Assembly (NCBI GenBank): GCA_029721435.1
Contig: CM056583.1
Coordinates: forward strand, 87,001,620 to 87,065,619
Source: Gymnothorax reevesii
Lineage: Eukaryota > Chordata > Actinopteri > Anguilliformes > Muraenidae
DNA: 64,000 bases
Direction of reading: 5' to 3'
A program made the translations under genes and the position numbers. Below the pieces are notes generated by a model. It made no database searches, had not been told where the DNA came from, and was given only the letters and a program-made list of their open reading frames with translations. Numbering within the stretch: the first letter of the stretch is position 1; each line of letters opens with the position of its first letter. Positions 1 to 13,614 of this stretch are shown here, piece after piece.

Positions 1-1068
1 TGGCAAATGCATATACTTAGTATACTTATATGCTCAGTTTTTGTTTTTTTTGAGAGAGAGAAATAAACTTATCCATTCTATAAAGAATATTGGGTTCAGA
101 AGTTCACAATGATGGCACACGAAAGACATGCTTTCAGGGTCTGTTTTGACAGTAAAAAAAAAAAAAAACTCCAGTGCTGCTGAACCACAAGCCAGTGTTC
201 TTCATGATGTAACAACCTCCCATTTACACTGGGTCGCTTTATCCCCAAATACCATCTGCTGTGGTAATTATTCAAAAAAGGCACATTTACAATGTCCAAC
301 ACCCAGAATATTAATTGCATCTCAGGCTCAATTTTCCTTAGGTAGGAAAACACAGGGACACTGGCAGTAATTACCATATTACAAAAACAAAAACTGATTT
401 GCCTAATCCAATTAACATTCTTCTAAAAACCACCACAGATCACATATTCTTTCATAAATGCAAAATTATGTCAATTACCCGTTACTCATTAAATGCTTAA
501 GATATATTGGCCTTGGGCTGACATGATGGATCCCAGCAGGGCTCTGATAAGGTCTCTGATGCAGTAGTTTCAGGCGTACACAGGCCATCCTTGACATTTT
601 CCCCCTGCTGATTGCTTTTGGGTAATGAGCACCTTTATCAGCAAATGCAAACTATAATTGGCTTTCTCATCTCATCTAATATTGTTAGTACATCTATGGA
701 ATATGCATTGTGAAAAGTATATTTTTAGCATCAGTCATTTTTCATGAGTAGACGTTGACCTGCTAAATTTCTTATTCGTCGTAGACTGTGAGCGGAATGA
801 TTTTTAATCCCTGATGAAAAACATCCTTTCCTTGATGTTTTTACATGTCCATTAAACGCTTCAAGTTTGGCATTTTTGTAAAAGCACAAACGATAAACTG
901 CAGAGAAAATGCCTCTCTTTGACTTCAGTTAACACAAATTTTTGCCAGAATGTTGCTGGAATGTTAAATCAATATTTAATCAACACTGCCACTATCAGGC
1001 TACTGTTAGCCACAATGGCGTCTATTGAAGGCCTTATTCTGCCTATATTACCTATAATCTAAATGACA
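1..1068. other. AT-rich non-coding DNA
   Basis: No gene, RNA or mobile element is recognised here. It holds short poly-A and GA runs (A run near 154-168). The short open frames on both strands have no recognisable domain. It could be intergenic or intronic. Confidence 0.6.
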
Positions 1069-1395
1069 GGGGCTGGCATGGTAGAGCGGTGGGTGGCCTT
1101 TTTGCCTCACAGCAAGGTTTTGGATTTGAATCATGGGTAATCATGGGTACAAATCCTTTCATGTGGAGTTTGTATGTCAGTGTGGATTTCCTCACAGTTT
1201 CCTCACACAGCCTAAACACTTGCATGTTTGGTTACTTGACTGCGTGAGTGAATGGTGTGTTTTCCCTGAAATATGACTGAATGGTGTGTGACCCTTGCAG
1301 TGGATTGGTCAGCTGTCTGGAGTGGGTTCCTGCTTCTTCTCCATGGTATACAGGCCCTGGCTCTGGTCCTGTGGGCTGGAGTGACGTCCTGTATG
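1069..1395 (+). repeat. Degenerate tRNA-derived SINE-like repeat
   Basis: The head looks like a decayed Pol III promoter: an A-box-like TGGTAGAGCGGTGG around 1077-1092 and a B-box-like GGATTTGAATC around 1122-1132, separated by a phrase like 'gcctcacagcaag'. The body (GTGGAGTTTG..., then AATGGTGTGTGACCC, then GGTCAGCTGTCTGGAGTGG) follows the layout of a very common fish interspersed repeat. An internal 24-bp stretch seems duplicated (GAATGGTGTGT near 1249 and 1269). The family name and exact ends are uncertain, and the sequence is old and probably inactive. Confidence 0.55.
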
Positions 1396-4300
1396 TCGGA
1401 ATCTATTCCGGCGTTTTGCATAGTTTCTGTCTCTGCATTACCTACTCATTTGTAAGGCCAAATAACTTCATTAACGCTAAATAATATTATAAAATTGGTT
1501 CATGCAGCATATTTTAATGTCTTATTAAGTTCCTCACCCCCTGTACTTAGCTAATAGGTTAAGTAATCATTTTGAGCTGTAAAAATTTATTTACTTGTCA
1601 ACTATCAATAAAAATCAATTTTTATGCTTTAAGTACATATTTGCACATCATCATGTTTAGAACCAAATTTTTTCATGGCAAATCATGCAATCTCATTGCA
1701 AAGGGTTAGCCTTTGGATAAGTTTATTTGCTTCAGGGAATTAGCAACCCTCTGCTACATTAATTAAATATAAACCGAGGACACAAAGAGACATATCGCGT
1801 GTGGCAGGATAATGTTGCGGATATTGAGTACTCTTATACCACATACTGTGTGGTTGTCCAAAGAAAATCTAGTATGGATGAGAGCTAAAAAAAAAAAAAG
1901 TAAATCCACTGACTTTGATTTGCCATCAAAGCCCTCGTCTACACCTGCTGCGGAACTAGCATCCTAAACACATTTAGAGTGAAGCTCTGTTACCTGTTTG
2001 CTGATAAACAATATCACATCACAGCTGCCACTGAGGCAATTACTGCCGCCCATTAGACTGAAGCAATTGAAAGACGTAAAGTAAAGATTCATCACCTTGT
2101 AAATAACCATTTTACTCAATGAAGGATTAAGCTGCTGTTGTCTCTAAGAATACATTACAGCCTCGCTCTACTGCAAAGTGAGTCTCTGGGGCCACATTCT
2201 GTCTTCATTGATGTAAATTCAGTTGGCCTGCATGATGATCATTCAGATGTGAATTTTGTTGAAGCCATTCGGATCAGTTTGAGGTCATATTGCATGAGAT
2301 GTCCTTAAAAATCTGATAATGCTAAATTTATTTGGAATGGGCATCAAAACATGAATGTCAACATTGAATTAGTCTTTATTTTTATTTATTTATTTTAACA
2401 TTTTTTACCATTTTATAACATCTGCTTCTGTGTTGAATATTGACAGGATTTTGCCATTCCGGTATTTCCTGCGCATAGATTTTTCACACATGAAAACCAG
2501 GAATCGATACTCAAAGCTCTTTAATGTGTTAACAATCAGGCGCAAGACTGAGCGACAGCTAAAGATGTCAGTCACCAATAAGTTTAGCACAGCTGAGCTG
2601 ACAGTGGGCTTTTATTTCATCTGCGGTAAATCATAATTATCTAATTGCTAAAATTAGAAGATATAATAGAGTAAGCATGACCAACAAATAATGATCCTAA
2701 TAACCTCTGCAGGTGATTAATTCTTTAAAAAAAAATTGTCGGATGGCATGGAGACCAAGTCAACCAAGTGCACTCACATACCCACAAACGTATGCGTGCA
2801 TACAGTATTCACACACAAACAGATAAGCGCGCGCACACATGTTGTGTTTATATGTTCGAGCCACACCTGTTGCCCGTTAGGGTGGAGGTGAAGACTGCAG
2901 CTGGGGGAGGGACTGTGAGGACAAACCCTTCCAGTTTCACAATGAGGGCATGAGAGGAAGAGGAGAAATGGTGTTTGAAGCAATGCTTGGCAGGTTAAAA
3001 TCAACTTTTTGAGAAATTGACTTAAAACAACAGATGTCCATATTTTTGACAGGCCTATCAAGTACACACACTATGAAGTTACTGAAGGTTATTTTACAAG
3101 AATGTCAAAAACAATCCCCCCCCGCCCCTCCATTCCAAAAAAAAGACATTTTGGGAGTGTCTGCCTACCTTGGCAATGCTAATTCCCACTTTAATGATCC
3201 TCAATAGAAATGCATGATTTTAATCAAAATGGTAGACCTGTTATAAGTTATGATTTTATGATCTCACTGTCCACCCTTTGGAGCCGTTTGGGGTTTCGCT
3301 TGGAGTGCACCCTTACTTGGCTCCTCCGTAGTTGGAAATTTTGAATATCACATTCAGATGTGAGTTACCTGCGGTCAGGGAGTTTACATTCACGGTAATG
3401 CATCGCTTTACCTATGAACCATTTTTCAATTCTCAGACTTTTTCATCAGTTCAGTGTTGAATTTTCATGAAGATTTTTTTGTGTTTGCAGCCCTTATTTT
3501 GTTCTAAAATATGATAAACAAAAATAAGATGACATTCTAAATTCTATTAGTTATTTTTTATCTTACTCTCTGTGATGCTGAAAACTTGAATTGTAAAGTC
3601 TTAAAAAGGGGTACAAATAAGTTGCCAGATTTGACCTCTGTTAAAGGGGTTAAATCTAGTGCGTTAACACCATAGTGAACAGGGCTTTCATCGTGTCAGG
3701 AGAAGAAGTGGCACATACAGTAACTTTGACAGGCTCCGCCACAAGGCTTCGCTCAAAAGGAAACGGATGTACTTGTTTGGAGAGAAAGAGGAGGGATCAC
3801 CTGGCAGGTCTAATGCATTTTATGTGAAAAGAGGTTGGCCTTTTAAACAGCAAATGATGGGCTACTCATGGTATTAAAACAGGGGCAAGACTTAATTATT
3901 TATTTTTCCCCCACACAAAGAGAAGATTCAGATATTAAAATACTCCTAATCCCTTCCCATCCAAATAGAGCCCACCAACATTTTCTGGCATTATTATAGC
4001 ATACAAAATAAAGTAAAAATTAAGAGGGTAAAGCAAGGACTTGGACAAGATGTGATTATTTGTGAACAGCTTGGTGGCCAGGACTCAATGAAATGAAATT
4101 ACCAAACTGCTACCACATTTGCATTAAAAGGTGGTTAATTTTTCACAAAAAGCTTTCACAGCACCAGCTGTATTTTCTGAAACACCCCCGAATTCACCGT
4201 CCAACCCACCGATCCGCCTTCCCAGCACACCACAAAACTACCATACTGGGCTTGGGAAATATGTGCATGATTTGGGTCTAACAAAATTGTAAATAACGTC

Positions 4301-7300
4301 GCCCCCACGTGTTTTCATTTGCAAAGACACAAAACTATAGCCCTTCAGGTGTGTCGTACCAGCTTGTATAAGAATTTTAGCCTGTGTTATCACTCAGTGT
4401 GCAGGCAAGAATCACCAATCATCTGTGTTGTCTTCCATTCCCAGCACACAGGATAAATTTAAACCTAATTACGATACATTGCCTAACTGACATTTTATTA
4501 TGACTGCAAAGGAGAGTGACAACATGTGAGGTATTTTTTTTCCAATGCTTAGGGGTGATATATAATGAACGTTAAAAAAAGCAGACAAACTTATTTTCTC
4601 TGCCAGAGGAAATCTGTAAATCTGTTATCCTGAGCTGAGAAATAAATATACTTTTTTCTGACTTTACCCTGTTTGACTGTAACTCTGTACTCAGGTGTCT
4701 AATGATGACGTACTCCTGGCATAACTGCTCATAATCACTGGGACATTAACAGCTTGAGTAGCGGCGGAGGTGTTGACAGCAGACACTGAAGTTGCCTGGA
4801 GTTTGGATTCTCATGTGACAGCATGGTGTGGCTTTGATTGATGGATGATGGCACCTTAAGGCAATGCTTAGAATGGGTCAGGCGATGAGTCGCAGGTTTG
4901 CGGAGGCCATTTGTGATGCAGTGTTATGATATAGTGTCTGTCTCATCAGTTTTAAAACAATCTTACGATTTAACACAAGCAGCACCTGAAATCCTGTAAA
5001 CAGAAGGCTGTCAGGTATTACCAGACAAAGGCACAGAGCTGAAGAGCGAAACATGTTTGTGGGTAGAACGAGCATCATATGCCTGTATTGTGGGATCAAT
5101 ATTATGGTCTGATTAAAACATTCTAAGTTGCAGGAATATACCTAGAGTATCAGTCAATGATGCGGAAAATCACTTATGACATATGCTTGGTGGTTGCATA
5201 CAATTTATCACATAAATGATCCCTGAAGTTTCCATTGGTGGGGAAGGCAAGTTGAAAAGGGCAGCATTTGGGTTGATATGGCCAAATGTTTCTGCAGACT
5301 TTACCATCTCAATGTGCGCTGGACAACAGCCAAAGAGCAGGGGGAGAATTACGCAGCCAGGAATCCAGGTAATAATTAAAATCACCATAGTATTTTTATA
5401 GCCTGGTTGAGAAAGGCACCTTTGGAATTTGGCATGGACATTACAGCCTGCTGTGTATCCTTTTTGAGAAGTAACACGGGATTTTTAACTGCTACACTGA
5501 GGTAGGACCCTGAAAAGTTCCTTATGAGGTTCAACGTGTGTTATGTCATTCCAAATTACCAAGTAATGTGGGTTAACAGAAAGGACTATGAGTAAGTCAC
5601 AAAGCTCAGATTAAATTATTTTTTTCTGAGCTATTATTGGTTGGTTGCAGAAGGGAGCTAGTAAGTCAGATGACAAGGGAAGCAATTGGTCAGCTTTTAT
5701 TCACATTTTTATTGCAATAAGAAAATATTACTCTATTTTGTAAGTTTTGGGCAGTTTAACAATCTTCAAAAGTTAATTCTTACAATTGGTAATAAGACAT
5801 TCATTTGAATTGATTTTCTGCATTGCACGGGGAAATGCAACTAATGGACAGAGAAAAAAGATGGAACTTAAATTTTGACTGCGAGGAGAAAACAGAAAGC
5901 AATGATGAGGATGATCAATCCAACCAAGTGTTCAACAGTGTGTACCTGCATGCGGTTTATTTCCCCCCATAACTGCTAGAGAAACGTTTTCCTTTCCTCA
6001 GAATGATGTGCTGCACACTGCCAAAACTGAATCTGCATCTCGGTTTTATGAAAAATCTGCTATATGTGCTCATGTACAGCTGTGATCTTGAAAATAAGTA
6101 ATCGTATTTATTTTGTGGATTTCACTTTCTCGAGTTTAAGAGCAGCCAGTGTAAATATATTTTCTAGTTTGTGGTTTACAAGCGTAGCTGTGTCAGATTG
6201 GCAAAGTTCTGCTCTGTGAATTCTGTTTGCGCACCCAAATGAGGTGTCTCAGAATAATGTGAGCACATTTTATCTTCAAATTTCCCTCAAGGTCCTCACT
6301 TCTTTTTTGCATCAAAGTTATTCACTCAGCTGCTTGTCAGACAGAATAAAAAGTGTATGAAAATGTGGGCAGGGCCCTGCAGAATCTCCTCCAGCCTCTC
6401 CAGTGAACTCAGGGGCTGTGCGCTTCAACAGAACAGAGCCTGGGCATGTTTTTCTTAATCAGTCTCATTCTAACTTTAATTAGACTGCAGCCAAAATATT
6501 TTCTTCACAGGGCTCTGCCTTCCTAATATGCCATAGGTGTTGTTCTGAGCTGTTGGTCCCGGCCAAAGTTTTCCATCTGCCTGCTTCTAACCCCCCCCAC
6601 ACATCTCTCAGTATATGGCTTGTCCTTCCACTTACCACATAAATATTCCTGACATCCAGTCTTTCATCTTTCATATTCAGAATTATTTTTAACAACAATT
6701 GACTTCCACGGCCAGTTGGGTTGCTTTATAAATCTATGACTTCACGCATTTCACACTCATATTCTGCCACTCAAGGTGGCTGTGATTGGCCCATTTGGTA
6801 CAACAGCCCCACTTTTAACTCCCCCACTCGCTTGACACCCCCTCTCCCCGCCCCAGGACAATGTCCTGGGAGGTTTACAGATAATTAGAGTTGTAAACCT
6901 GGAATAGCTTTCATGTCTCTGGTCCCTGGTGACTCCCTGAACTGCAGGGTCCATCTTTCCTCCCACTTACACCAGAGTCTCCCTTTCATGGTGTCCCAGC
7001 CCATGATACGTCATGTTAATATGAAACCAGCATTGGGCTCGTCCTCAGAGTGGACCTCTGGCAGCGCTCCCTCTCTGTTGCTTTATTGATGATTCTTCCC
7101 TCAATACCAGGGTTCTCAAGTTGCCAAAAACACGAGCCTTCTGATCTCCCTGCATGTCAGGATTGATCTCTGAGCTGCAGAGGTCAGGACTCGGGGAGGG
7201 TTTTAATAATGCAGCGAACAGGGAATCCACAAAGTCAAAAAAATGAAAAGATTACATGACTTGAAAATGATTAAACACTTGGTCTGTGCTCATTCAACAC

Positions 7301-8132
7301 AAATTTCTTACATGTGTGCTTCCTTTGAAAAGTTTTGGTGCATGTTAGTCATGTTTTTTAAAATGTATTAATGGAAAGAAAAGCAGTTTTAACTCATGTA
7401 AATAAATCTAATGGCACAAGGTTGAGGTGTGAGTTCTGAGGGGTCAAAAAATTCATTTATTTCAAAGAATTGCTTAAATTAATCTACCAATAATTGACTA
7501 AATTAACATGCAGACTAATTCTCTCTGTTTTCCAAGATGGAAAGTAAAATCAAGCCAATTTAAGGTAAACTGAACAAAATAACCAAGAAAAAGCGAATCA
7601 CAAGAGTAGCACATGTTTGGGAACCTCCACAGTCGTGTATATTTTGCTCTTTCATAACCTTACAATTGTCCTTGTAGAGAGAATGACCGGGAATATAATC
7701 AGCAGTTATTATGGCAAAAGGAGGCCATTTTGTTGTATCTATAGATGAGATTAAAGAAATGTATTTTTTAAATTTCAGATTTTTTCCTCTCTATACGCTT
7801 GTTCAGATTGTGGGTTTAGAGGCAGAGCATCTGAATCAAGGTTTTCCTGTCTACAGTGTGATAAACTTGCACCTTTTTGCCAGTTTTTTTATCTGTAACT
7901 TTACAATCAGTTTATATCAGAGGTTCTGTGCATGTTAACTGTAAACCACAGTAAAATGCGTGCAGGACACTACTCACAGTTAAAATAACCAGAAGAAAAT
8001 GCGACATTTTAATCGTTAAATTCAGTCAATTTATAACAGCATCATCTGACTGTACGTCTAGGTGGGTGTTTTAACCAAGCTCAACTACAAATGATTCAGC
8101 CAAGTTACCCAAAAGCAAGACTTTGTTTATAC
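1396..8132. other. AT-rich non-coding stretch, no gene recognised
   Basis: A 6.7-kb region with only short open frames scattered over all frames and none resembling a known protein. Simple sequence includes a degenerate CA/CG-rich patch at 2765-2850, C-rich runs near 3115-3135 and 6590, and A runs near 1888 and 2727. It could contain conserved non-coding regulatory elements, which cannot be seen from one sequence. Confidence 0.5.
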
Positions 8133-8240
8133 CCAGATAGCAAGCACCTCCGCTCCGGATCTACCCCGGCTCTGTGCCGACTGCAGCTGATCCGGCTCAG
8201 AGCCGGGGCAGATCCGGAGCGGAGGTGCTTGCTATCTTGG
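8133..8240. repeat. GC-rich foldback (long hairpin) element
   Basis: Two arms of about 42 bp, 8133-8174 and 8198-8240, are reverse complements with one substitution (T/C at the TCTACCCC / GGGGCAGA position) and a one-base difference at the outer end. The 23-bp centre is itself partly palindromic around CTGCAG. It is much more GC-rich than its AT-rich surroundings. This is the structure of a foldback MITE. No transposase and no clear target duplication were found. The outer sequence ACCCAGATAG also occurs at the ends of the TIR family at 14186, 15096 and 49586. Confidence 0.8.
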
Positions 8241-8989
8241 TATGTAACAGATCTTAGGGCTTTGTCTAAAGATATTGGACTTTTGTGACCTACAGCTGAG
8301 ATTAAATTTTGACAAGTTTGCATTTGTTTCAATGCAGAAGTGTCAATTTCTGTCTATATGGACTTAAGAACTTGTCGAATTTTGAAGTTCTTTCAGTTCA
8401 TTGGTCCTGACAACAGGCACGCAGAAGCTTTTCAGCTCAATTCTCTCTTTTGTTGACGTGAGGTAATGTTTCATGCATTAAATTCCTTCATATTTGTCAA
8501 AACTGATGTTGCTGTTGAAGTTGGAACAAAGGAACCACAAATGGAACTTCATAAAACGCGGCTCTGATAAAAATAATGACGTGTGAGATTAGGAAGGCAG
8601 CAGCTTTACATATATTTACTGTGCAGGTCATTGGCTCTATTTGAAAAGGCGCAGACTTTCATTGTCATGCTTTAATTGCCAGCACAAATGGAAGAAGGGT
8701 GAGCATGGCCTGCTTGTCTTAATCTAGGAAAGAGTATTGAGCATTCCTGCTCCAGTTAAACCTTTAATTCTGTTCTCTAGGTTTATGTGCCTCACTGACT
8801 TCATTCTCTGGCTGTGCAGAGACTCTTTTAGGAACAGGTGCTTCGGTTCACAGGCGAGAAAAGAGCTGATCTGCTTTGAAAGAATACCTGGTTATTGTAT
8901 GAAATAAACAGTATTTTAAGAAAATTTAACCCTGTTCCTTGACTGCCTCTTGCAGAGGCTGGTTGCTCGCTGGCTCCATCTTGGTCAGA
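8241..8989. other. Non-coding DNA, nothing recognised
   Basis: AT-rich sequence without supported features. The right end runs into the unclassified repeat that follows. Confidence 0.5.
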
Positions 8990-10150
8990 TCGTAATGTGA
9001 GGTTTTACGAAATGAACCAAGTGCGACAACCAGTAAAATACAAAAAGGAGGCTTTATTTCTGAAGGGGGAAACCCCCCAACAGAGCTGGCGACAGTACAA
9101 AGTCCACAATCCAAAGTCAGAATCCAAAGGGCGTAATCCACGTTCATAAACAGGTGACCAATCACAAAAATTGCAGTCTGACAAAAATGGGTCAATAAAC
9201 AAAAATGCGGCGAAGTAGAGGGAGAAGGCAAAGCTCGTGGTCTAGGATGGTTCAGTCAGAAAGATAATCACAATGATACAAGGCGAGAGAAGCGTGGCAC
9301 AGGTAGGCAATGGAAGGCAATCTGAAAAGGAAGTGCTTCAAACACACATCTAATATACGTTTCCGGGAGGTCACATGACAATGGATCGGAATGCAATCAA
9401 TGGGACTGATAACAAGGGAGAAACACATTGAGAGGAAACTAATCACATGAAATTGGCCGTAGCCAAAATGTGGACTAGGATCAGAGGACAAACCTATAGA
9501 CAGATAAACAGCTCCAGTCAAGGAGTTCTAAAGTGCATAGGTAATGAGAGAGAAAGAACAGCACGAAGCAGTTGTGGAGACCCACGGAAACGCAGCAGAG
9601 ATAATTAGGGAAAGACAAGAGGCGGAGACTAGAATAGGACGAATGCTGAGAGATCGTTAGTCAATTAGTAAATGCAGCTATACAATCCCTAGTGCTCGTT
9701 AGTAAGTTAGTCAAATATACACTGTTAGTGTTGGTTAGTAATTATCAAAATAACAAACGGTTAGTATGTGTCAGTAAAATAGCAAAAGTAAGAGGAAGGA
9801 AGAACACGAGATAATGAAAGAAGATTGAAACCCAGACCCAATAAATCACCCGAAGGAGTGGCGCGCAAGACAAGGGACTGAAAGCAAAGACAACACTCAT
9901 GACAAGACGGGGAGAGACGAAGTGCAATGCATGGAAACTCAAAACATGACATGGAATGACTGAACTAAAACATGGAAAATAATAAAACATGAAATCTAAA
10001 TAAATATAAAAACCCAATACACAATCCTAAGAAAAGTCAGACATGAGCAGTAATTCAAAAACACAGAGGTCAGTCAGAAACATGACACAAGGCCGGGCAG
10101 AAACTTGATACATGGCATGGCCATAGCAGAATCCCAACAAATATCTTAAA
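8990..10150 (-). repeat. Unclassified interspersed repeat, LTR-like composition, minus strand
   Basis: The + strand is strongly purine/AC-rich over more than 1 kb, so the minus strand is T/C-rich. On the minus strand it reads like the long T-rich untranslated or LTR-like segments common in fish retroelements, with phrases such as TGTCATGTTTCTGACTGACC near the minus 5' side. An AATAAA polyadenylation signal on the minus strand (TTTATT near 9054) lies just before its end. The several minus-strand open frames show no domain. No flanking repeats were found to define the ends, so the class is uncertain. Confidence 0.35.
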
Positions 10151-11135
10151 AACAAACAAAAAACAACAGCATGAACAAAAAAATTCAAATCAAGGGTCAT
10201 TTAAGGTTGTGGTAAATCTTCCTGTGTCCTCCTCAGTGTGCCAAACCGTTTTCAGCCCAAACCCTGATCAAGACAAAGGTAACATTAGTCCAGCAGTCAG
10301 GTTCTGCTTTCTGGTATGAATTTCATATGATTAATGCTGAACCAACAGGAAAGGAAATTAGACCTCCCCATCTGTCTGTTGCATGGCAGCTTACTAAAGG
10401 TTGCTTGCTAATAATAACCCTGGGAATAATTTATAGGTTTTACAGGCTTGCAAGTTGTGAATTAAGTTTTATGTCATTTCCAATTAAAATCAGGATTATA
10501 GCAGGAGCGCCAATTATTCATCCTTGATTTCTCGAATCTTGCTAAAAGCCCATTGATCACGTTTCTCCAAGCACAAAAAAGCAGAACAAAAGTGCGCTGC
10601 TGAATTATGGGGAAAAAATCTGCTTGTCTGGTGCTGATAATTTCTTTAAAAACGCAGAGAAAAATGAAGTTATGCCCCTCGCAGGTGAAGCAGATAATGA
10701 TAATTATAATAATGGTGCAAGTCATGGTCTGCAAAGCCTGCAAACAGTCCTTTACCCGTAAGCTCACCTTTAGCATTCAGTGCTGATGTGTTGGATGCAG
10801 GAGAAATGGGACTTGAGTGACAGGCAGCAAATTGTTATGGCCTGATGACTGTGTTGGAGCATCTCTGAAGTGACCGAGCTTGTGGAGTGATGAGTGCCTG
10901 CTGACGGGGGTCCGAAAAAGGACAAACTACAAACTACCAACATCTATCCCGTCTGGACTGATTCGACAGCAGGGCTACTGTGGGACAAGTCAAAGAAAAT
11001 TATAATTACGGCTGCGGGAGGAATGTGTCACAACTGACTATTTTGTATCCTGTTGTGTGTTGGGCTTCAGTCTGAGTGCCCAGTCCAATCCCTGCCCACC
11101 ATCAAAAGTGCATAAAATGGGCATGCAAGAGTATG
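10151..11135. other. Non-coding DNA, nothing recognised
   Basis: No supported gene or repeat. The short open frames lack domain similarity. Confidence 0.5.
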
Positions 11136-11143
11136 ATTTAAAG

Positions 11144-11578
11144 CAGTGGCGGCTTGTGAACTAGCAATAGCAGAAGCGCAAACAATCCCTTAAAAATAAT
11201 GATTGGTCATGACCTGTTATCAATCATTCATTTAAAATACCTTTACAGAAACTCTGAAAACTCTCAACATTATCAGGTGTGGTCAGTTTTCATGAATAAC
11301 GCATACCTGTCAACTCTCATGCATTCGATGTTAGTTTCATGGGATATTTACATTACTCTGCTGTGTTCAGCACTTATTTAATCAACGCGTATGTAAGAGA
11401 TTATCATTCGAAAGGGACTGGAGGGGTTGGAAGCAACGGAATTGCATAAATATGTTTCAAATGATCTTATTTCATTTAAATGATAGTGAAACACATGCAC
11501 TGCTTCCAGGCCCCGAGTTAAGAAAAGCGTGAGAAGTCTGGAGTCGTAATCGGTATGCCAGTTCACGAGCCTCCACTG
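11144..11578. mobile_element. Short non-autonomous hAT element with 8-bp TSD
   Basis: The left end CAGTGGCGGCTTGTGAACT and the reverse complement of the right end, CAGTGGAGGCTCGTGAACT, are imperfect terminal inverted repeats of the hAT type. The flanks are an 8-bp target duplication, ATTTAAAG (11136-11143) and ATTTAGAG (11579-11586), with one substitution. The 435-bp interior has no transposase, so mobility would depend on an autonomous relative. Its TIR resembles that of the larger hAT element at 23185-24852, but the interiors do not appear alike. The TSD mutation indicates some age. Confidence 0.85.
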
Positions 11579-11586
11579 ATTTAGAG

Positions 11587-13614
11587 CTACTCTTGTCGAT
11601 TACCTGAACTAACATAAAGTGCTGATCTTAAGATTTGACTGCCAAAGCTTGATACCGATTTGAAGTTCTCTCTCATTGTGCAAAATAGACCACTGGCATT
11701 TCACAGCAGCTTACGAGCAGACATTTTCTAGTACTTCACTGCTATCTTCTGAAATCAGAAAACAATGGTTGTTGTACTTTTCAGTAATAACCACAAATTA
11801 GCTCATTTAATTGAAAAGTTTAAGTAATGCGTTTTTCGCAGAATGGGATAATTTTTGCTCATAGTGCTAATGATTTCATTATTTATTCTCATTTAACTTT
11901 TCCTTTTTTCCATCTGTGTTGGTCTGGCAGTCAGCCAAGTAAAAGTATAAAACCACCGCAGGAAAGTCCTACAGGAGTCCTCTCAACTGGTACAATGAGT
12001 CACTTATAACAGATAACATTTGTGATGAGAAAAATGAATAACTTCACAAGGTTACACAAATGTCAGTGTTAAAACCAGTGTATTAAAAATAGTGTTAATC
12101 AGAGCTTAATCATGAATACCATAATTAATGTACAATTAAATACACCCCAAAGTGCCCCTCTCACTGCTAGTATAAATTAATGGTTTTGCCAAACATTTAA
12201 ATTATTTTCTCAAAATTATTTTCAAATTTAAAAAGATATCAATTAAGCCCTGAAAGATTTTTCAATGCTGTGAAGAGGGCTTAGATAGAATAGAGGGTGT
12301 TGTAAGGGGTAATTTCTCCTTGACATGTAAGAAAACCTTCCAGGGACTGGACTGTACCAAGAGTTCTTTCCAGAATCAGGGGACACTTGGATGATACTGA
12401 TTTTTACTATTTATGAAGCCATGAAGTCATGCTTCTCATATCTTGTTCTCCTGTGAACTGATTTGACCCTGTTAGTCATTTCCATAATTGCTGAATAACC
12501 ATCCATTGCACCCGAAACACGTGCCCTAAGTCACACTGCTGCTTTAACTACGTTAAGCCTTTTTGGTAAAGGCTGCCTTTTCATCTCCTGCGTCTTCACA
12601 GCTTTTAATTTAGTTCCAGTGAGAAATGAGAATTATAAACAAGAGCAGATTCCTAAGTGCAGCTTATTCAGTTCCATCCATGTCTTGTGCTGATACTTTA
12701 CTCCTGGAATTCAGGCCAAATCCAGTATCTTAGCTGCTTGGGCATCACTGGCAGCTTTACGTAACTTGGTAAATTAATCAGCCGATTCTGCCCCCTCTCC
12801 TTTTCTTGATTAATGTTATTGCCCAGCAGAGGCAGTTTAGTGCCCAACCTTTATGGAACATTTAATTGAATCGATCCAGATGAAAACTAGACCTGCAAGA
12901 AATTGCAGATTTTCCTGCTAAACTTGGAAACAAAAACTGCAGGTTTTATGCTGGCAGTCGATGTCCGTTGCCTCACGCATACAGACACATACAGACGCCT
13001 ACAGAGTGACTCACCCAACAACAGTGGATCCTCTCCCACCTCACCGAAGATCAGGGTCACCAGGGATTTCAGAGAGATCTTTGTTCATGAGTTGATCGTA
13101 AATATGCATTATATAGGAATGGGCTCCTTAAGACATAAACACAGGATGGTTCTCTTTTGAAAAAGAAGAGTGAGTTGGTCCAACAAAAGGCTTGGCTTCA
13201 ACCACTTACAAAAAGGCTTTATTGCTTTGGCGCATGAAGTGCAGAAAAGCGCTCCATAATGCATTCCTTGAGGCACTTCTATTTTGTGTCATGGTGAGAA
13301 TGACCTTCTGTGCCCTTTGACCTGTTACGGCTGACCGGGGGAGCTGTCGTGTGATTTCCACCATCAATTAGCACCATCTATAATCAGAGATTTCCCTGTG
13401 ATAATCAGTGTTGCGCACAACCCAGAAGGATGACATGCAGATGGCCTGACATATGGTCCCTCGTACAGCGGAGTGGTGCTGTAACACTATTGAAGGATTT
13501 GCTGTAGCCAGAGGAGGGTTCATTCCAGGGTTCAGAAAGCAAATAAACTACTGCTTATTGACACATATACTGTTTTACATCCAACCATGAGCTCAGCCAA
13601 CCAGTATCACTCAT
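11587..13614. other. Non-coding DNA, nothing recognised
   Basis: AT-rich, with no supported gene. Segments around 12590-12860 and 13320-13420 are balanced in composition and free of repeats, as conserved non-coding elements often are, but nothing in a single sequence proves this. Confidence 0.45.
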
